Assembly: GCA_947252915.1 (NCBI GenBank)
Contig: CAMXWI010000060.1
Location: 1 to 6,046, forward strand
Origin: an uncultured Lactobacillus sp.
GTDB lineage: Bacteria > Bacillota > Bacilli > Lactobacillales > Lactobacillaceae
Reading direction: 5' to 3'
Length of the DNA: 6,046 bases
Part shown: one piece after another, positions 1 to 5,627 of the stretch
How the letters are laid out: each line of letters opens with the position of its first letter
Position numbering within the stretch: position 1 is the stretch's first letter
Position numbers and translations under genes: made by a program
Notes under the pieces: generated by a model
The model's database searches: none
The model's input: only the letters and a program-made list of their open reading frames with translations
What the model was told of the DNA's origin: nothing

Positions 1-396
1 AACAATTTGTCGCCAGGTTGTTTCTTTAATTGCCATTACAAATGGTCGCAAGGCACCCTTAATTTGATCTTCCGTCTCTGGCGATCGTTCAACATATAAT
101 TCTGGTTGATGCGGTTCATCCGCAGTCGCTAACCGCACTGCTGTAATACTGATTTGGGGACGTCCTTGATAACTAGTACGTTGCCCTTCAACCTGCACAA
201 CTACCCCAGGCTGAAAATCTTGAATTTGCTGATCCGTTACATCCCACAAATTACCGGAGAGCTCCCCAGATTGATCACCAAAAGTTAGTGCCAGATAATT
301 ATCTCCTTTTTTAGTTGTCCGCACTTGAACATCCTTCACGAGTGCAAAGATCGTGAAATGATCGCCATCTTGAAAATCGTTAATTCGTTTTGCCAC
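1..396 (-). CDS. yhaM: 3'-5' exoribonuclease YhaM, N-terminal part (cut by window edge)
   Basis: The first 132 codons are present and the rest lies left of the window. The start is a GTG at 394-396, chosen because GAGGGG lies 8 nt upstream and the reading frame has no ATG near there. Translation begins (M)AKRINDFQDGDHFTIFALV and contains LALTFGDQSGELSGNLWDV, the OB-fold pattern of the YhaM/Cbf1 family (roughly residues 10-100), followed by a P/E-rich linker. The metal-binding HD domain that carries the nuclease activity would follow at about residue 150 and is not visible. In Bacillus, YhaM is a cytoplasmic 3'-5' exonuclease of about 314 residues acting on single-stranded RNA and DNA. The gene lies 59 nt downstream of yheA on the same strand with no obvious promoter between them, so the two are probably co-transcribed. 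Family assignment is from recalled similarity to B. subtilis YhaM. Confidence 0.88.
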   Translation of the reverse strand, partial: MAKRINDFQDGDHFTIFALVKDVQVRTTKKGDNYLALTFGDQSGELSGNLWDVTDQQIQDFQPGVVVQVEGQRTSYQGRPQISITAVRLATADEPHQPELYVERSPETEDQIKGALRPFVMAIKETTWRQIV

Positions 397-404
397 ACCT
401 ATTA

Positions 405-410
405 CCCCTC
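405..410 (-). promoter_or_regulatory. Ribosome binding site fixing the GTG start of yhaM
   Basis: The minus strand reads GAGGGG, 8 nt before the GTG at 396-394. No in-frame ATG, GTG or TTG with a better site is seen just upstream, so this decides the non-ATG start. Confidence 0.75.
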
Positions 411-420
411 TGATAGTAAA

Positions 421-447
421 AGACGGCCACCTAAAGAGTGTCCGTCT
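421..447 (-). terminator. Hairpin between yheA and yhaM (weak terminator, attenuator or processing site)
   Basis: The minus strand reads AGACGGACAC, loop TCTTTAG, then GTGGCCGTCT. The arms are 10 nt with one A/G mismatch, so nine pairs form. The hairpin begins 9 nt after the yheA stop and is followed only by UUUUAC, a poor U-tract, and then the yhaM ribosome binding site. It may partly terminate yheA transcripts and lower yhaM expression, or stabilise the yheA mRNA 3' end. Full termination is unlikely because yhaM has no visible promoter of its own. Confidence 0.5.
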
Positions 448-455
448 AATTAAAA

Positions 456-806
456 TTAGTCCATTGCTTTCTTATATAATTCTTGAATTGGCGCGGTAAT
501 GGTTTGGTTCAATTGTTGCATCATTGAATCCATCTGCCGTTCCTTTTCCATTAACTTCTTCACAACATCCTTCTTGCTAACTTCGCTAGCCAAATTTTGG
601 ACATTTTTAATTTCATCCTCGGTTAGCTTTTGCCCTTGCATTTGCTTTTGTTGGGCAGCTGCTTGAGCCTTTTGGAAGTTCTTAAAAAGATCAAACGCAT
701 CCTTATCTGCCATCATTTCATTGAAGGCTGCTTCAAGCGCCGTATATTCCTGCGTTTCGCGCATTTGCTTTGCTAAATCATTGGCGGTGTCATAAATATT
801 TACCAT
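456..806 (-). CDS. yheA: YheA family protein (UPF0342, YlbF/YmcA-like superfamily)
   Basis: This is a 116-residue, highly charged, all-helical protein starting MVNIYDTANDLAKQMRETQE. Its length and sequence match the YheA/UPF0342 group (about 117 residues in Bacillus), which belongs with YlbF and YmcA in the com_ylbF superfamily. Residues 20-60 (ALEAAFNEMMADKDAFDLFK and the following Q/A-rich stretch) and 65-100 form two long helices that likely make a coiled-coil bundle. There is no signal peptide or membrane segment, so it should be cytoplasmic. The biochemical role of YheA itself is unsettled. The paralogues YlbF and YmcA act with YaaT in RNase Y-dependent RNA maturation, and the adjacent exoribonuclease yhaM fits an RNA-related role, but that is inference. 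AGGAGG lies 8 nt before the ATG. A promoter overlapping the end of the upstream PBP gene drives it. Confidence 0.9.
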   Translation of the reverse strand: MVNIYDTANDLAKQMRETQEYTALEAAFNEMMADKDAFDLFKNFQKAQAAAQQKQMQGQKLTEDEIKNVQNLASEVSKKDVVKKLMEKERQMDSMMQQLNQTITAPIQELYKKAMD

Positions 807-837
807 GATAGAGTCCTCCTAAAATTTCATCTTTTTT

Positions 838-865
838 ATTGTATCATGCTTTCAGCAATTGTCTA
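838..865 (-). promoter_or_regulatory. Promoter of yheA-yhaM, overlapping the stop codon of the PBP gene
   Basis: On the minus strand TAGACA (860-865, five of six to TTGACA) is followed by a 16-bp spacer and TACAAT (838-843, five of six), with an extended -10 TG at 845-846. Its first three -35 bases are the TAG stop codon of the upstream PBP gene. The expected start near 831 gives a leader of about 25 nt containing the AGGAGG site at 815-820. No terminator separates the PBP gene from yheA, so some read-through is also likely. Confidence 0.7.
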
Positions 866-2956
866 AAACATCGAACGAATTCCATTCCATAACTGACTCG
901 CCCGATCACCAAGCTCACTAGCTCCCCGCTTAAATTCATCAGCAATTTGGCCAGTCCAGTTACTTTCTGATTTAGTTCCTGCCTGAGCGCGTTCCTGAGC
1001 ATCTTTAACCGTAAATTGGGTGCCCTTAGTATTTGGTAACAAGCTACCCATTTCAGTCTTAAAAAGTGAATTAATATCCGTACTTTCAACGCTAGAAAGG
1101 TATTGATTCTTCTTAGCGTTATCGTACCCTTCCCAAGTTGCCACCACGACGTCAGGAGTATAACCAATTATCCACTGGTCACGATCGTTATTATCGTCCT
1201 TACCAGTGTCGGTGGTGCCGGTTTTCCCTGCTAGGGTATAGCCACTTGGCCGCGCTGTTTTCCCAGTACCGTGTTTGTAAACACCTATTAACATGCTCGT
1301 CATTTGGTTAGCAATTTTTTGTGAAATCACCCGTTTTGTTTTCAAACGGCGGTCACGCTTGATGACCTTTCCTGATGAATCTTCAATCTTTGTAATAAAA
1401 TGGGTAGTCGGTAATTGACCGCCTGAAGCGAAGACTGCATACGCCCGTGCCATTTGAGTTGGCGAAACCCCTTTAGTCATCCCACCAAGGGCCAGTGCTA
1501 AATTGCGATCACCCTTCGTAACCGGAATGCCAAATTGTTGGGCCATTCGATAACCGGTATTAACCCCGATTTTATTTAATAGCCAAACTGCTGGTGCATT
1601 CAAACTTTCGTAAACCGCTTTATACATTGGAACACTACCGCTGTATTGGTGATTATAGTTCTGCGGAGTGTAATGATTGCTACCATATGATTGCTTTTTG
1701 TCTGCCAAACTGGAATCATAAAAATAACCATGTTCCAAGGCGGGAGTGTAAACCGCAATTGGCTTCATCGTTGATCCTGGTTGGCGGGTCATCTGGGTTG
1801 CTCGATTATAGCCGCGAAAAACGTGCTTGCCCCGACCACCCACAATGGCCATAACACCACCGGTCTTCGGATTCATCGCAATTGATGCAGATTGTACGGT
1901 TGCGCCATTACTGGTTGGAAAGCTATCGTCATCATCATAGACATCCTGCATTGCTCGCTGCTGACCTTGATCTAAAGTCGTGTAAATTTTATAACCATTA
2001 TTCATAACCTCTTTTTCGGACAGGTGGTAACGACTAATGGCTTCATTGATAACAGCATCAAAATAGTATGGGTACTTATACGTATCCTCGTAATGGTAAC
2101 CGTTACTAATCGTTAATGGTGTCTGCTTATATGAATTAGCAGCTGACTGACTCAGTTTTTTATTTTCAACCATCAATTGTAAAACAACGTTGCGTCGTTC
2201 CTTAGCCGTCTGTGGATGATCCACTGGATCATAAATCCCTGGAGAAGTTAACATTCCAGCCAAAGTGGCAGCTTGCGGCACCGTTAGTTCACTCGCGTTG
2301 CGATTAAAATATCGCTTCGCTGCATCTTGAACTCCCCACACTCCATGACCAAAGTAGGCATTGTTTAAATACATGGTCAAAATTTCTTTTTTTGAATATT
2401 TATTTTCCACTTCAATGGCAATAAATATTTCCTTAGCTTTCCGCGAAAAAGTTTGCTGCTGAGTTAAAAATGCATTCTTGACTAACTGCTGGGTTAACGT
2501 ACTTCCCCCACCAGAAATATAATCACGATGAAGAAGTTTGTTTTTTAAGAGCAAGAATCCGGCACGTCCAAGTCCACGGAAAGAAAAACCATGTTCATGA
2601 TAAAATCCCCGATCTTCAGTTGAAAGGACCGCATCGGGTACATTTTGGGAAATCCGGTCTAATTTAACATACGTCCCCTTTTGGGAATAAAGGCTACCAG
2701 CTTGTTGATTATGACGATCATAAATGATTGTATTCCGCTCAAGACGTGAGGCAAGTTTACCAACCCCAGCTGTTTTAGCAACAATCGTGAGATAAATACT
2801 CATAAATAAAAAAAGGGTCAGACAAATGACAATTAGCCATCTCGTTAATTGGTAACGATGCCAAAATCTTTTTAGCCACGCGAGAAACTTCTGCCAATGT
2901 TCTTTAACCCATTCTTGGATTCGCTGACCTAAATTGTCTAGTTTGAACGACTTCAT
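863..2956 (-). CDS. pbp2A: Class A penicillin-binding protein, PBP2a-like (bifunctional transglycosylase/transpeptidase)
   Basis: This 697-residue enzyme polymerises lipid II into glycan strands and cross-links the stem peptides on the outer face of the membrane. Residues 1-39 are a cytosolic, Trp- and Lys-rich amphipathic segment, and the membrane anchor is about 40-60. The GT51 domain shows the EDRGFYHEHG motif (catalytic Glu114), GGGSTLTQQLVKN (149-161), RKAKE (172-176) and KKEILTMYLNNAYFG (189-203). The transpeptidase domain has all three motifs: STMK with nucleophile Ser395 and Lys398, SLN (451-453) and KTGTT (578-582). The stretch FGHGVWGVQDAAKRYF recalls streptococcal PBP2a rather than PBP1a, whence the symbol; the class is certain, the subgroup likely. 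The C-terminal tail after about 640 is short and not Ser/Thr-rich. GGAGG lies 5 nt before the ATG, and an extended -10 promoter lies upstream. The gene stands alone between the argS terminator and yheA. Confidence 0.95.
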   Translation of the reverse strand: MKSFKLDNLGQRIQEWVKEHWQKFLAWLKRFWHRYQLTRWLIVICLTLFLFMSIYLTIVAKTAGVGKLASRLERNTIIYDRHNQQAGSLYSQKGTYVKLDRISQNVPDAVLSTEDRGFYHEHGFSFRGLGRAGFLLLKNKLLHRDYISGGGSTLTQQLVKNAFLTQQQTFSRKAKEIFIAIEVENKYSKKEILTMYLNNAYFGHGVWGVQDAAKRYFNRNASELTVPQAATLAGMLTSPGIYDPVDHPQTAKERRNVVLQLMVENKKLSQSAANSYKQTPLTISNGYHYEDTYKYPYYFDAVINEAISRYHLSEKEVMNNGYKIYTTLDQGQQRAMQDVYDDDDSFPTSNGATVQSASIAMNPKTGGVMAIVGGRGKHVFRGYNRATQMTRQPGSTMKPIAVYTPALEHGYFYDSSLADKKQSYGSNHYTPQNYNHQYSGSVPMYKAVYESLNAPAVWLLNKIGVNTGYRMAQQFGIPVTKGDRNLALALGGMTKGVSPTQMARAYAVFASGGQLPTTHFITKIEDSSGKVIKRDRRLKTKRVISQKIANQMTSMLIGVYKHGTGKTARPSGYTLAGKTGTTDTGKDDNNDRDQWIIGYTPDVVVATWEGYDNAKKNQYLSSVESTDINSLFKTEMGSLLPNTKGTQFTVKDAQERAQAGTKSESNWTGQIADEFKRGASELGDRASQLWNGIRSMF

Positions 2957-2986
2957 TTAATCCTCCATTATTTACCAATCCAAATA

Positions 2987-2995
2987 ATTCTATCA
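2987..2995 (-). promoter_or_regulatory. Extended -10 promoter of the PBP gene
   Basis: The minus strand reads TGATAGAAT: TAGAAT at 2987-2992 is five of six to TATAAT and has the TG extension at 2994-2995. No good -35 box is found at 16-18 bp, which is tolerated by extended -10 promoters. The predicted start near 2980 leaves a leader of about 24 nt with GGAGG at 2961-2965. The promoter lies between the argS terminator and the PBP gene, so the latter is an independent unit. Confidence 0.6.
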
Positions 2996-3045
2996 CAAAG
3001 CAACATTTTCCAGCATTTTTTCGCAGACCTTTAGTAAAACTTATT

Positions 3046-3086
3046 CAAAAGAAGAGGGACAAAGCCTTGATAGCTTCGTCCCTCTT
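3046..3086 (-). terminator. Rho-independent terminator of argS
   Basis: The minus strand has AAGAGGGACGAAGC, loop TATCAAG, then GCTTTGTCCCTCTT, a 14-bp stem whose only imperfection is one G-U pair, followed by CUUUUGAAU. It begins 33 nt after the argS stop codon. The plus-strand reading lacks a U-tract, so it works for argS only. Confidence 0.88.
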
Positions 3087-3119
3087 TCTGGTAGAACCAC
3101 GTTAATTTAACTACAATTA

Positions 3120-4811
3120 TTACATTTCATCTGGTGCCTTAACCCCGAGTAAAGCTAAGGATGACTTTAGAACTTCACTAACTGCCTTGACCAAAGCAAG
3201 ACGGGCCATTTTTTCATCATCGTCAACTAAGATTCGGGTGTGAGCGTAGTATTGGTTAAAGTCCTTTGCTAATGCGAGAGCATACTTTCCAATTAATGAT
3301 GGATCATATTCGTTAGCTGCTCGTTCAATAACCTCACTATATTGACCAAGCCGGGTCAAAATTCCCCAAGCTTCATCACCAGATAACGTCAAAGATTTAG
3401 CTTGCGTAAAGTCAGGTGACCCTGCCTTTCGTAAAATACTCTCTGCCCGTGCATGAGCATATTGAACATACGGACCCGTTTCCCCTTCAAACTTAACAAC
3501 ATCTGCTAGTTTGAAGTCAATGGAGTTTGTCCGTTCATTCTTTAAATCATGGAAAATAACAGCTCCCACCCCAACTTGACGAGCCACTTCATCCGCATTT
3601 TGTAAGTCAGGATTCTTTTCCGCAATTTGCTGACGAGCTAATTTAATGGAATCATTCAAAACATCTTCCAGTTGAACAATATTCCCTTTCCGGGTGGACA
3701 TTTTTTTACCATTTAGGCTCATCAATCCAAATGGAATGTAGTGAATTTGTTTGGACCAGGTGAAGCCCATTTCACTAAGTACCGCTTTTAATTGATCAAA
3801 GTGGTTGCGTTGTTCTGCACCTACTACATACAGAGCTTGCGCAAAGCCATACATTCGTTTCCTAAATAAAGCGGCAGACAAGTCACGAGTAATGTAGAGT
3901 GACGAACCATCTGATTTCTTAATCAGTGCTGGATTGAGATTGTATTTTTCTAAATCAACAATCTGAGCCCCCTTACTTTCTTGAAGTAAATGTTTATCCT
4001 GCAATAGTTGATCAATCTCTGCCATCTTATAATTGTAGAATGCCTCACCATTATAGGAGTCAAAATCAATGTCTAGCAACCGGTAAATCTTCATAAATCG
4101 TTTTAAAGATTCCGCCCGGAACCACTTCCAAAGACGGTAGGCTTCTGGATCACCATTTTCAAGCTTTTTAAACCACTCACGGCCTAAATCATTATATTCA
4201 GGGTGCGTATCTGCTTCAGTGTTAATTTTAACGTAATATTTCTGCAGAGTATTGATTGGATCTTGTTGGACCTCTTCTTCATTTCCCCACATCTCATAAG
4301 CAGCCATTAATTTACCAAACTGGGTCCCCCAATCTCCAAGGTGGTTAATCCGAATTGGGTTATAGCCCACTTTAGCTAAAATATTAGCAATCGCATTACC
4401 AATTACAGTTGAACGCAAGTGACCCATCCCCATTGGCTTAGCAATATTCGGAGAAGACAGATCAATCGCAACGTTAGCTAAATGACCAAGGTCTTGTGAA
4501 CCATAATTTTCTGGATCAGCCAAAATGGTTTTGAGAATGTTTGCACCAACCACCTGCTTGTCTAAGAAGAAATTAATGTACGGTCCCGCAACCACAACTT
4601 TTTCAAATCCAGTCTGATCAATTTTAGCCAAGAGCTCCTGGGCAATCATCTGTGGTGCTTTATGGAGTGTTTTGGCTAAAAAGAAGGTTGGAAAGGCGTA
4701 ATCACCATTTTTAGAATCCTTAGGCCGCTCAATCTTATCGGCAATTTCATTCATTGATAAATCATTTAATGCTGGTTGCAATGCTTTAATTACTTGTTCT
4801 CGTTCGTTCAT
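3120..4811 (-). CDS. argS: Arginyl-tRNA synthetase (class I)
   Basis: The product is a 563-residue cytoplasmic enzyme that charges tRNA-Arg with arginine using ATP; the length is usual for bacterial ArgRS. The N-terminal additional domain (about 1-105) recognises the tRNA D-loop side. The catalytic core follows with [20 protein letters not shown] (119-138). The signature HIGH here reads GMGH (128-131), so its first His is Gly. The family's conserved Lys before HIGH is present (Lys125). The second signature is KMSTRKGN (370-377), lacking the second Lys of KMSKS as most ArgRS do; Lys125 is thought to compensate. The [13 protein letters not shown] block (155-167) is also typical. The C-terminal DALR anticodon-binding domain starts near [15 protein letters not shown] (444-458). 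The ATG is preceded by AAAGGGG at a 7-nt gap. A T-box leader controls the gene and a strong terminator ends it, so it is monocistronic. Confidence 0.97.
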   Translation of the reverse strand: MNEREQVIKALQPALNDLSMNEIADKIERPKDSKNGDYAFPTFFLAKTLHKAPQMIAQELLAKIDQTGFEKVVVAGPYINFFLDKQVVGANILKTILADPENYGSQDLGHLANVAIDLSSPNIAKPMGMGHLRSTVIGNAIANILAKVGYNPIRINHLGDWGTQFGKLMAAYEMWGNEEEVQQDPINTLQKYYVKINTEADTHPEYNDLGREWFKKLENGDPEAYRLWKWFRAESLKRFMKIYRLLDIDFDSYNGEAFYNYKMAEIDQLLQDKHLLQESKGAQIVDLEKYNLNPALIKKSDGSSLYITRDLSAALFRKRMYGFAQALYVVGAEQRNHFDQLKAVLSEMGFTWSKQIHYIPFGLMSLNGKKMSTRKGNIVQLEDVLNDSIKLARQQIAEKNPDLQNADEVARQVGVGAVIFHDLKNERTNSIDFKLADVVKFEGETGPYVQYAHARAESILRKAGSPDFTQAKSLTLSGDEAWGILTRLGQYSEVIERAANEYDPSLIGKYALALAKDFNQYYAHTRILVDDDEKMARLALVKAVSEVLKSSLALLGVKAPDEM

Positions 4812-4832
4812 CTGTATTCCCCTTTCAATAAT

Positions 4833-4871
4833 AAAAAAGTCTCTAATAAGCCAATCCAGCTTACTAGAGAC
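4833..4871 (-). terminator. Conditional terminator of the argS T-box leader
   Basis: The minus strand reads GTCTCTAGTAAGC (4859-4871), loop TGGATTG, then GCTTATTAGAGAC (4839-4851). The 13-bp stem has one G-U pair and is followed by six U (4833-4838). Its 5' arm shares CUCUA with the antiterminator, so only one of the two structures can form. It ends just before the argS ribosome binding site (4819-4825). Confidence 0.93.
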
Positions 4872-5023
4872 GAGATTACCCGCGGTACCACTCTATTTGA
4901 AATGTAATTCCACTCATTCAAAGTATTATCATGTTAACCTTTGCACGCTTCAAAGGGATCGCTGCCCAGCTCTCACCATCCTGAACTCGCTTGCTATTGA
5001 CTACCCTTTTACTTCTCAAAAGT
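4833..5023 (-). promoter_or_regulatory. T-box riboswitch, arginine specifier CGU, controlling argS
   Basis: This leader RNA senses uncharged tRNA-Arg. Stem I is closed by ACUUUUG (5017-5023) with CAAAGGU (4937-4943). The specifier loop carries the AGUA strand (5010-5013) opposite GAAG, directly followed by CGU (4945-4947), an arginine codon at the position seen in known T-boxes (GAA, one base, codon). The distal part has GATGGTGAGAGC (4969-4980). Stem III is UUUGAA/UUCAAA (4896-4922). The T-box itself is AGAGTGGTACCGCGGG (4879-4894), with the UGGUACC bulge at 4884-4890. The antiterminator helix pairs UAGAG (4891-4895) with CUCUA (4865-4869), which lies in the 5' arm of the terminator. Binding of uncharged tRNA-Arg should therefore prevent termination and raise argS transcription. 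Confidence 0.95.
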
Positions 5024-5024
5024 C

Positions 5025-5038
5025 ATTACCACGGTAAT
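5025..5038. repeat. Perfect 6-bp inverted repeat just before the argS T-box
   Basis: ATTACC and GGTAAT flank a 2-bp centre (plus strand ATTACCACGGTAAT), one base upstream of T-box stem I. As RNA it could form a 5-bp hairpin with loop CGUG at the 5' end of the leader. As DNA it has the size of a small operator. No regulator can be named, and it does not look like an ArgR box. Confidence 0.5.
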
Positions 5039-5039
5039 T

Positions 5040-5066
5040 AAAAAAGCATCATCATAACGACGGTGC
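5040..5066 (-). terminator. Probable terminator of tRNA-Gly
   Basis: The minus strand reads GCACCGTCG, loop TTA, TGATGATGC, then six T (5040-5045). The 9-nt arms contain one mismatch and two G-U pairs. The position, 10 nt after the mature tRNA 3' end, and the good U-tract support termination. The stem is modest, so read-through into the argS leader is possible. Confidence 0.6.
5051..5056 (-). promoter_or_regulatory. Candidate -10 box for the argS leader
   Basis: The minus strand reads TATGAT (five of six to TATAAT). It would start transcription near 5044, about 20 nt before T-box stem I, a normal distance. It lies inside the tRNA-Gly terminator hairpin and no acceptable -35 is seen upstream. 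An alternative -10, TTTAAT at 5036-5041, also lacks a -35. The argS promoter is therefore uncertain. Confidence 0.35.
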
Positions 5067-5075
5067 CCTGTGGTA

Positions 5076-5146
5076 AGCGGGTAACGAGAATCGAACTCGC
5101 GACTCAACCTTGGGAAGGTTGTGTTTTACCACTGAACTATACCCGC
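5076..5146 (-). tRNA. tRNA-Gly, anticodon CCC
   Basis: The cloverleaf fits without gaps. The acceptor arms GCGGGTA (5140-5146) and TACCCGC (5077-5083) pair over seven bases. Positions 8-9 are TA. The D stem is GTTC/AAAC with loop AGTGGTA. The anticodon stem is CAACC/GGTTG with loop TTCCCAA, placing CCC at 34-36 (5112-5114). The variable region is AGTC. The T stem is GCGAG/CTCGT with loop TTCGATT. The discriminator is U at 5076. CCA is not encoded (TAC follows) and must be added by the CCA-adding enzyme. Anticodon CCC decodes GGG. Its promoter is at 5178-5205 and a probable terminator follows at once, so it is a single-tRNA unit, or part of read-through from the DUF2187 gene. Confidence 0.95.
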
Positions 5147-5149
5147 ATA

Positions 5150-5179
5150 ATCAAATCGGTAAAAAAGTACCTATTTGAT
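5150..5179. repeat. 12-bp inverted repeat in the 5' leader of tRNA-Gly
   Basis: The arms ATCAAATCGGTA (5150-5161) and TACCTATTTGAT (5168-5179) match at eleven of twelve positions around a 6-nt A-rich loop. The repeat fills the gap between the tRNA promoter and the mature 5' end and touches the -10 box by two bases. On the minus strand it is not followed by a U-tract, so it is not an ordinary terminator of the DUF2187 gene. It could be a precursor-tRNA leader hairpin, an mRNA 3'-end stabiliser or an operator. Confidence 0.65.
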
Positions 5180-5205
5180 AATAACACATTTTTACTACTT
5201 GTCAG
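5178..5205 (-). promoter_or_regulatory. Promoter of tRNA-Gly, inside the 3' end of the DUF2187 gene
   Basis: On the minus strand CTGACA (5200-5205, five of six to TTGACA), a 16-bp spacer and TATTAT (5178-5183, five of six to TATAAT) are seen. The -35 box lies in the last codons (Thr-Asp-Lys) of the DUF2187 gene. The predicted start near 5171 gives a leader of about 25 nt for RNase P to remove. Confidence 0.7.
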
Positions 5206-5533
5206 TATCTTTTTTGGCTTTTTTTGTTGTTTTCCGCTTTCGGGTGGTCTTATTGGCCTTTGCCGCCTTTTCGGCAGCTTCTTTTTCTTCCTTAGCCGCT
5301 TCTTCACGGTCTTCATCAGTCCGCGGAACTGCTTTCAGAATTTTGGCAGACGTCTTACGAACAACGGACCGCTTATTTAATTCATTAATGCTTGTCTTAT
5401 CCTCGGGGTCAAAATCCTCGATGGACATCATAATTGAATTATCATAAACTTTCTCAACGGTTCCAGTAAAGTCATGTTCCAACTGGCCAAACTTCTCAGC
5501 CTTAACAACATCGCCAACCTTAAAGTATGTCAT
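5195..5533 (-). CDS. DUF2187 family protein with a lysine-rich C-terminal tail
   Basis: This 112-residue protein has two parts. Residues 3-62 (FKVGDVVKAEKFGQLEHDFT, then GTVEKVYDNSIMMSIEDFD) match the DUF2187/YkvS type, a small KOW-like beta-barrel of unknown function; B. subtilis YkvS is only about 60 residues. Residues 71-96 are an Ala/Glu/Lys-rich helix (REEAAKEEKEAAEKAAKANK), and 97-112 form a strongly basic end (TRKRKTTKKAKKDTDK). There is no signal peptide or membrane segment. The layout suggests nucleic-acid or ribosome binding, but this is inference. The start ATG has GGGGTGA 5 nt upstream. The gene has its own good promoter (5574-5602) and no visible terminator before tRNA-Gly, so its transcript may run into the tRNA. 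Confidence 0.88.
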   Translation of the reverse strand: MTYFKVGDVVKAEKFGQLEHDFTGTVEKVYDNSIMMSIEDFDPEDKTSINELNKRSVVRKTSAKILKAVPRTDEDREEAAKEEKEAAEKAAKANKTTRKRKTTKKAKKDTDK

Positions 5534-5573
5534 TCAATTCACCCCATCAATTATACAATCAGTAATGAAGACT

Positions 5574-5602
5574 ATTTTACTAATTTTTATATCATTTTTC
5601 AA
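5574..5602 (-). promoter_or_regulatory. Promoter of the DUF2187 gene
   Basis: On the minus strand TTGAAA (5597-5602) and TAAAAT (5574-5579), each five of six to consensus, are separated by exactly 17 bp. The predicted start near 5567 gives a leader of about 34 nt containing the GGGGTGA site. It is divergent from the promoter of the plus-strand membrane protein. Confidence 0.72.
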
Positions 5603-5627
5603 GTCGTCTGCTTTCTCAGTAAAATAA

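Noticed and set aside
844..1167. 107-codon minus-strand reading frame overlapping the end of the PBP gene
   Set aside because: It is a shifted frame over the well-supported PBP coding region, with no ribosome binding site and no recognisable domain.
1594..1854. 86-codon plus-strand reading frame opposite the transpeptidase domain
   Set aside because: It is antisense to the conserved PBP motifs, its composition is odd (Cys/His-rich by chance), and it has no ribosome binding site.
4371..4380. TTTAGCTAAA palindrome inside argS
   Set aside because: It is short, AT-rich and within conserved codons, and is expected by chance in a 6-kb AT-rich window.
5025..5038. Palindrome before the T-box considered as an ArgR operator
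   Set aside because: It lacks the AT-rich TGAAT-type half sites of ARG boxes, and argS is already explained by the T-box. It was kept only as an unassigned repeat.
5063..5447. Two overlapping plus-strand reading frames rich in Phe, Leu and Ser
   Set aside because: They are antisense to the lysine-rich tail of the DUF2187 gene, and the first also runs through tRNA-Gly. The Phe/Ser runs are the complement of Lys/Glu codons.
5550..5555. Perfect TATAAT on the minus strand before the DUF2187 gene
   Set aside because: Transcription would start at about 5543, inside the GGGGTGA ribosome binding site, leaving no usable leader. The TTGAAA-17-TAAAAT promoter upstream explains the gene better.
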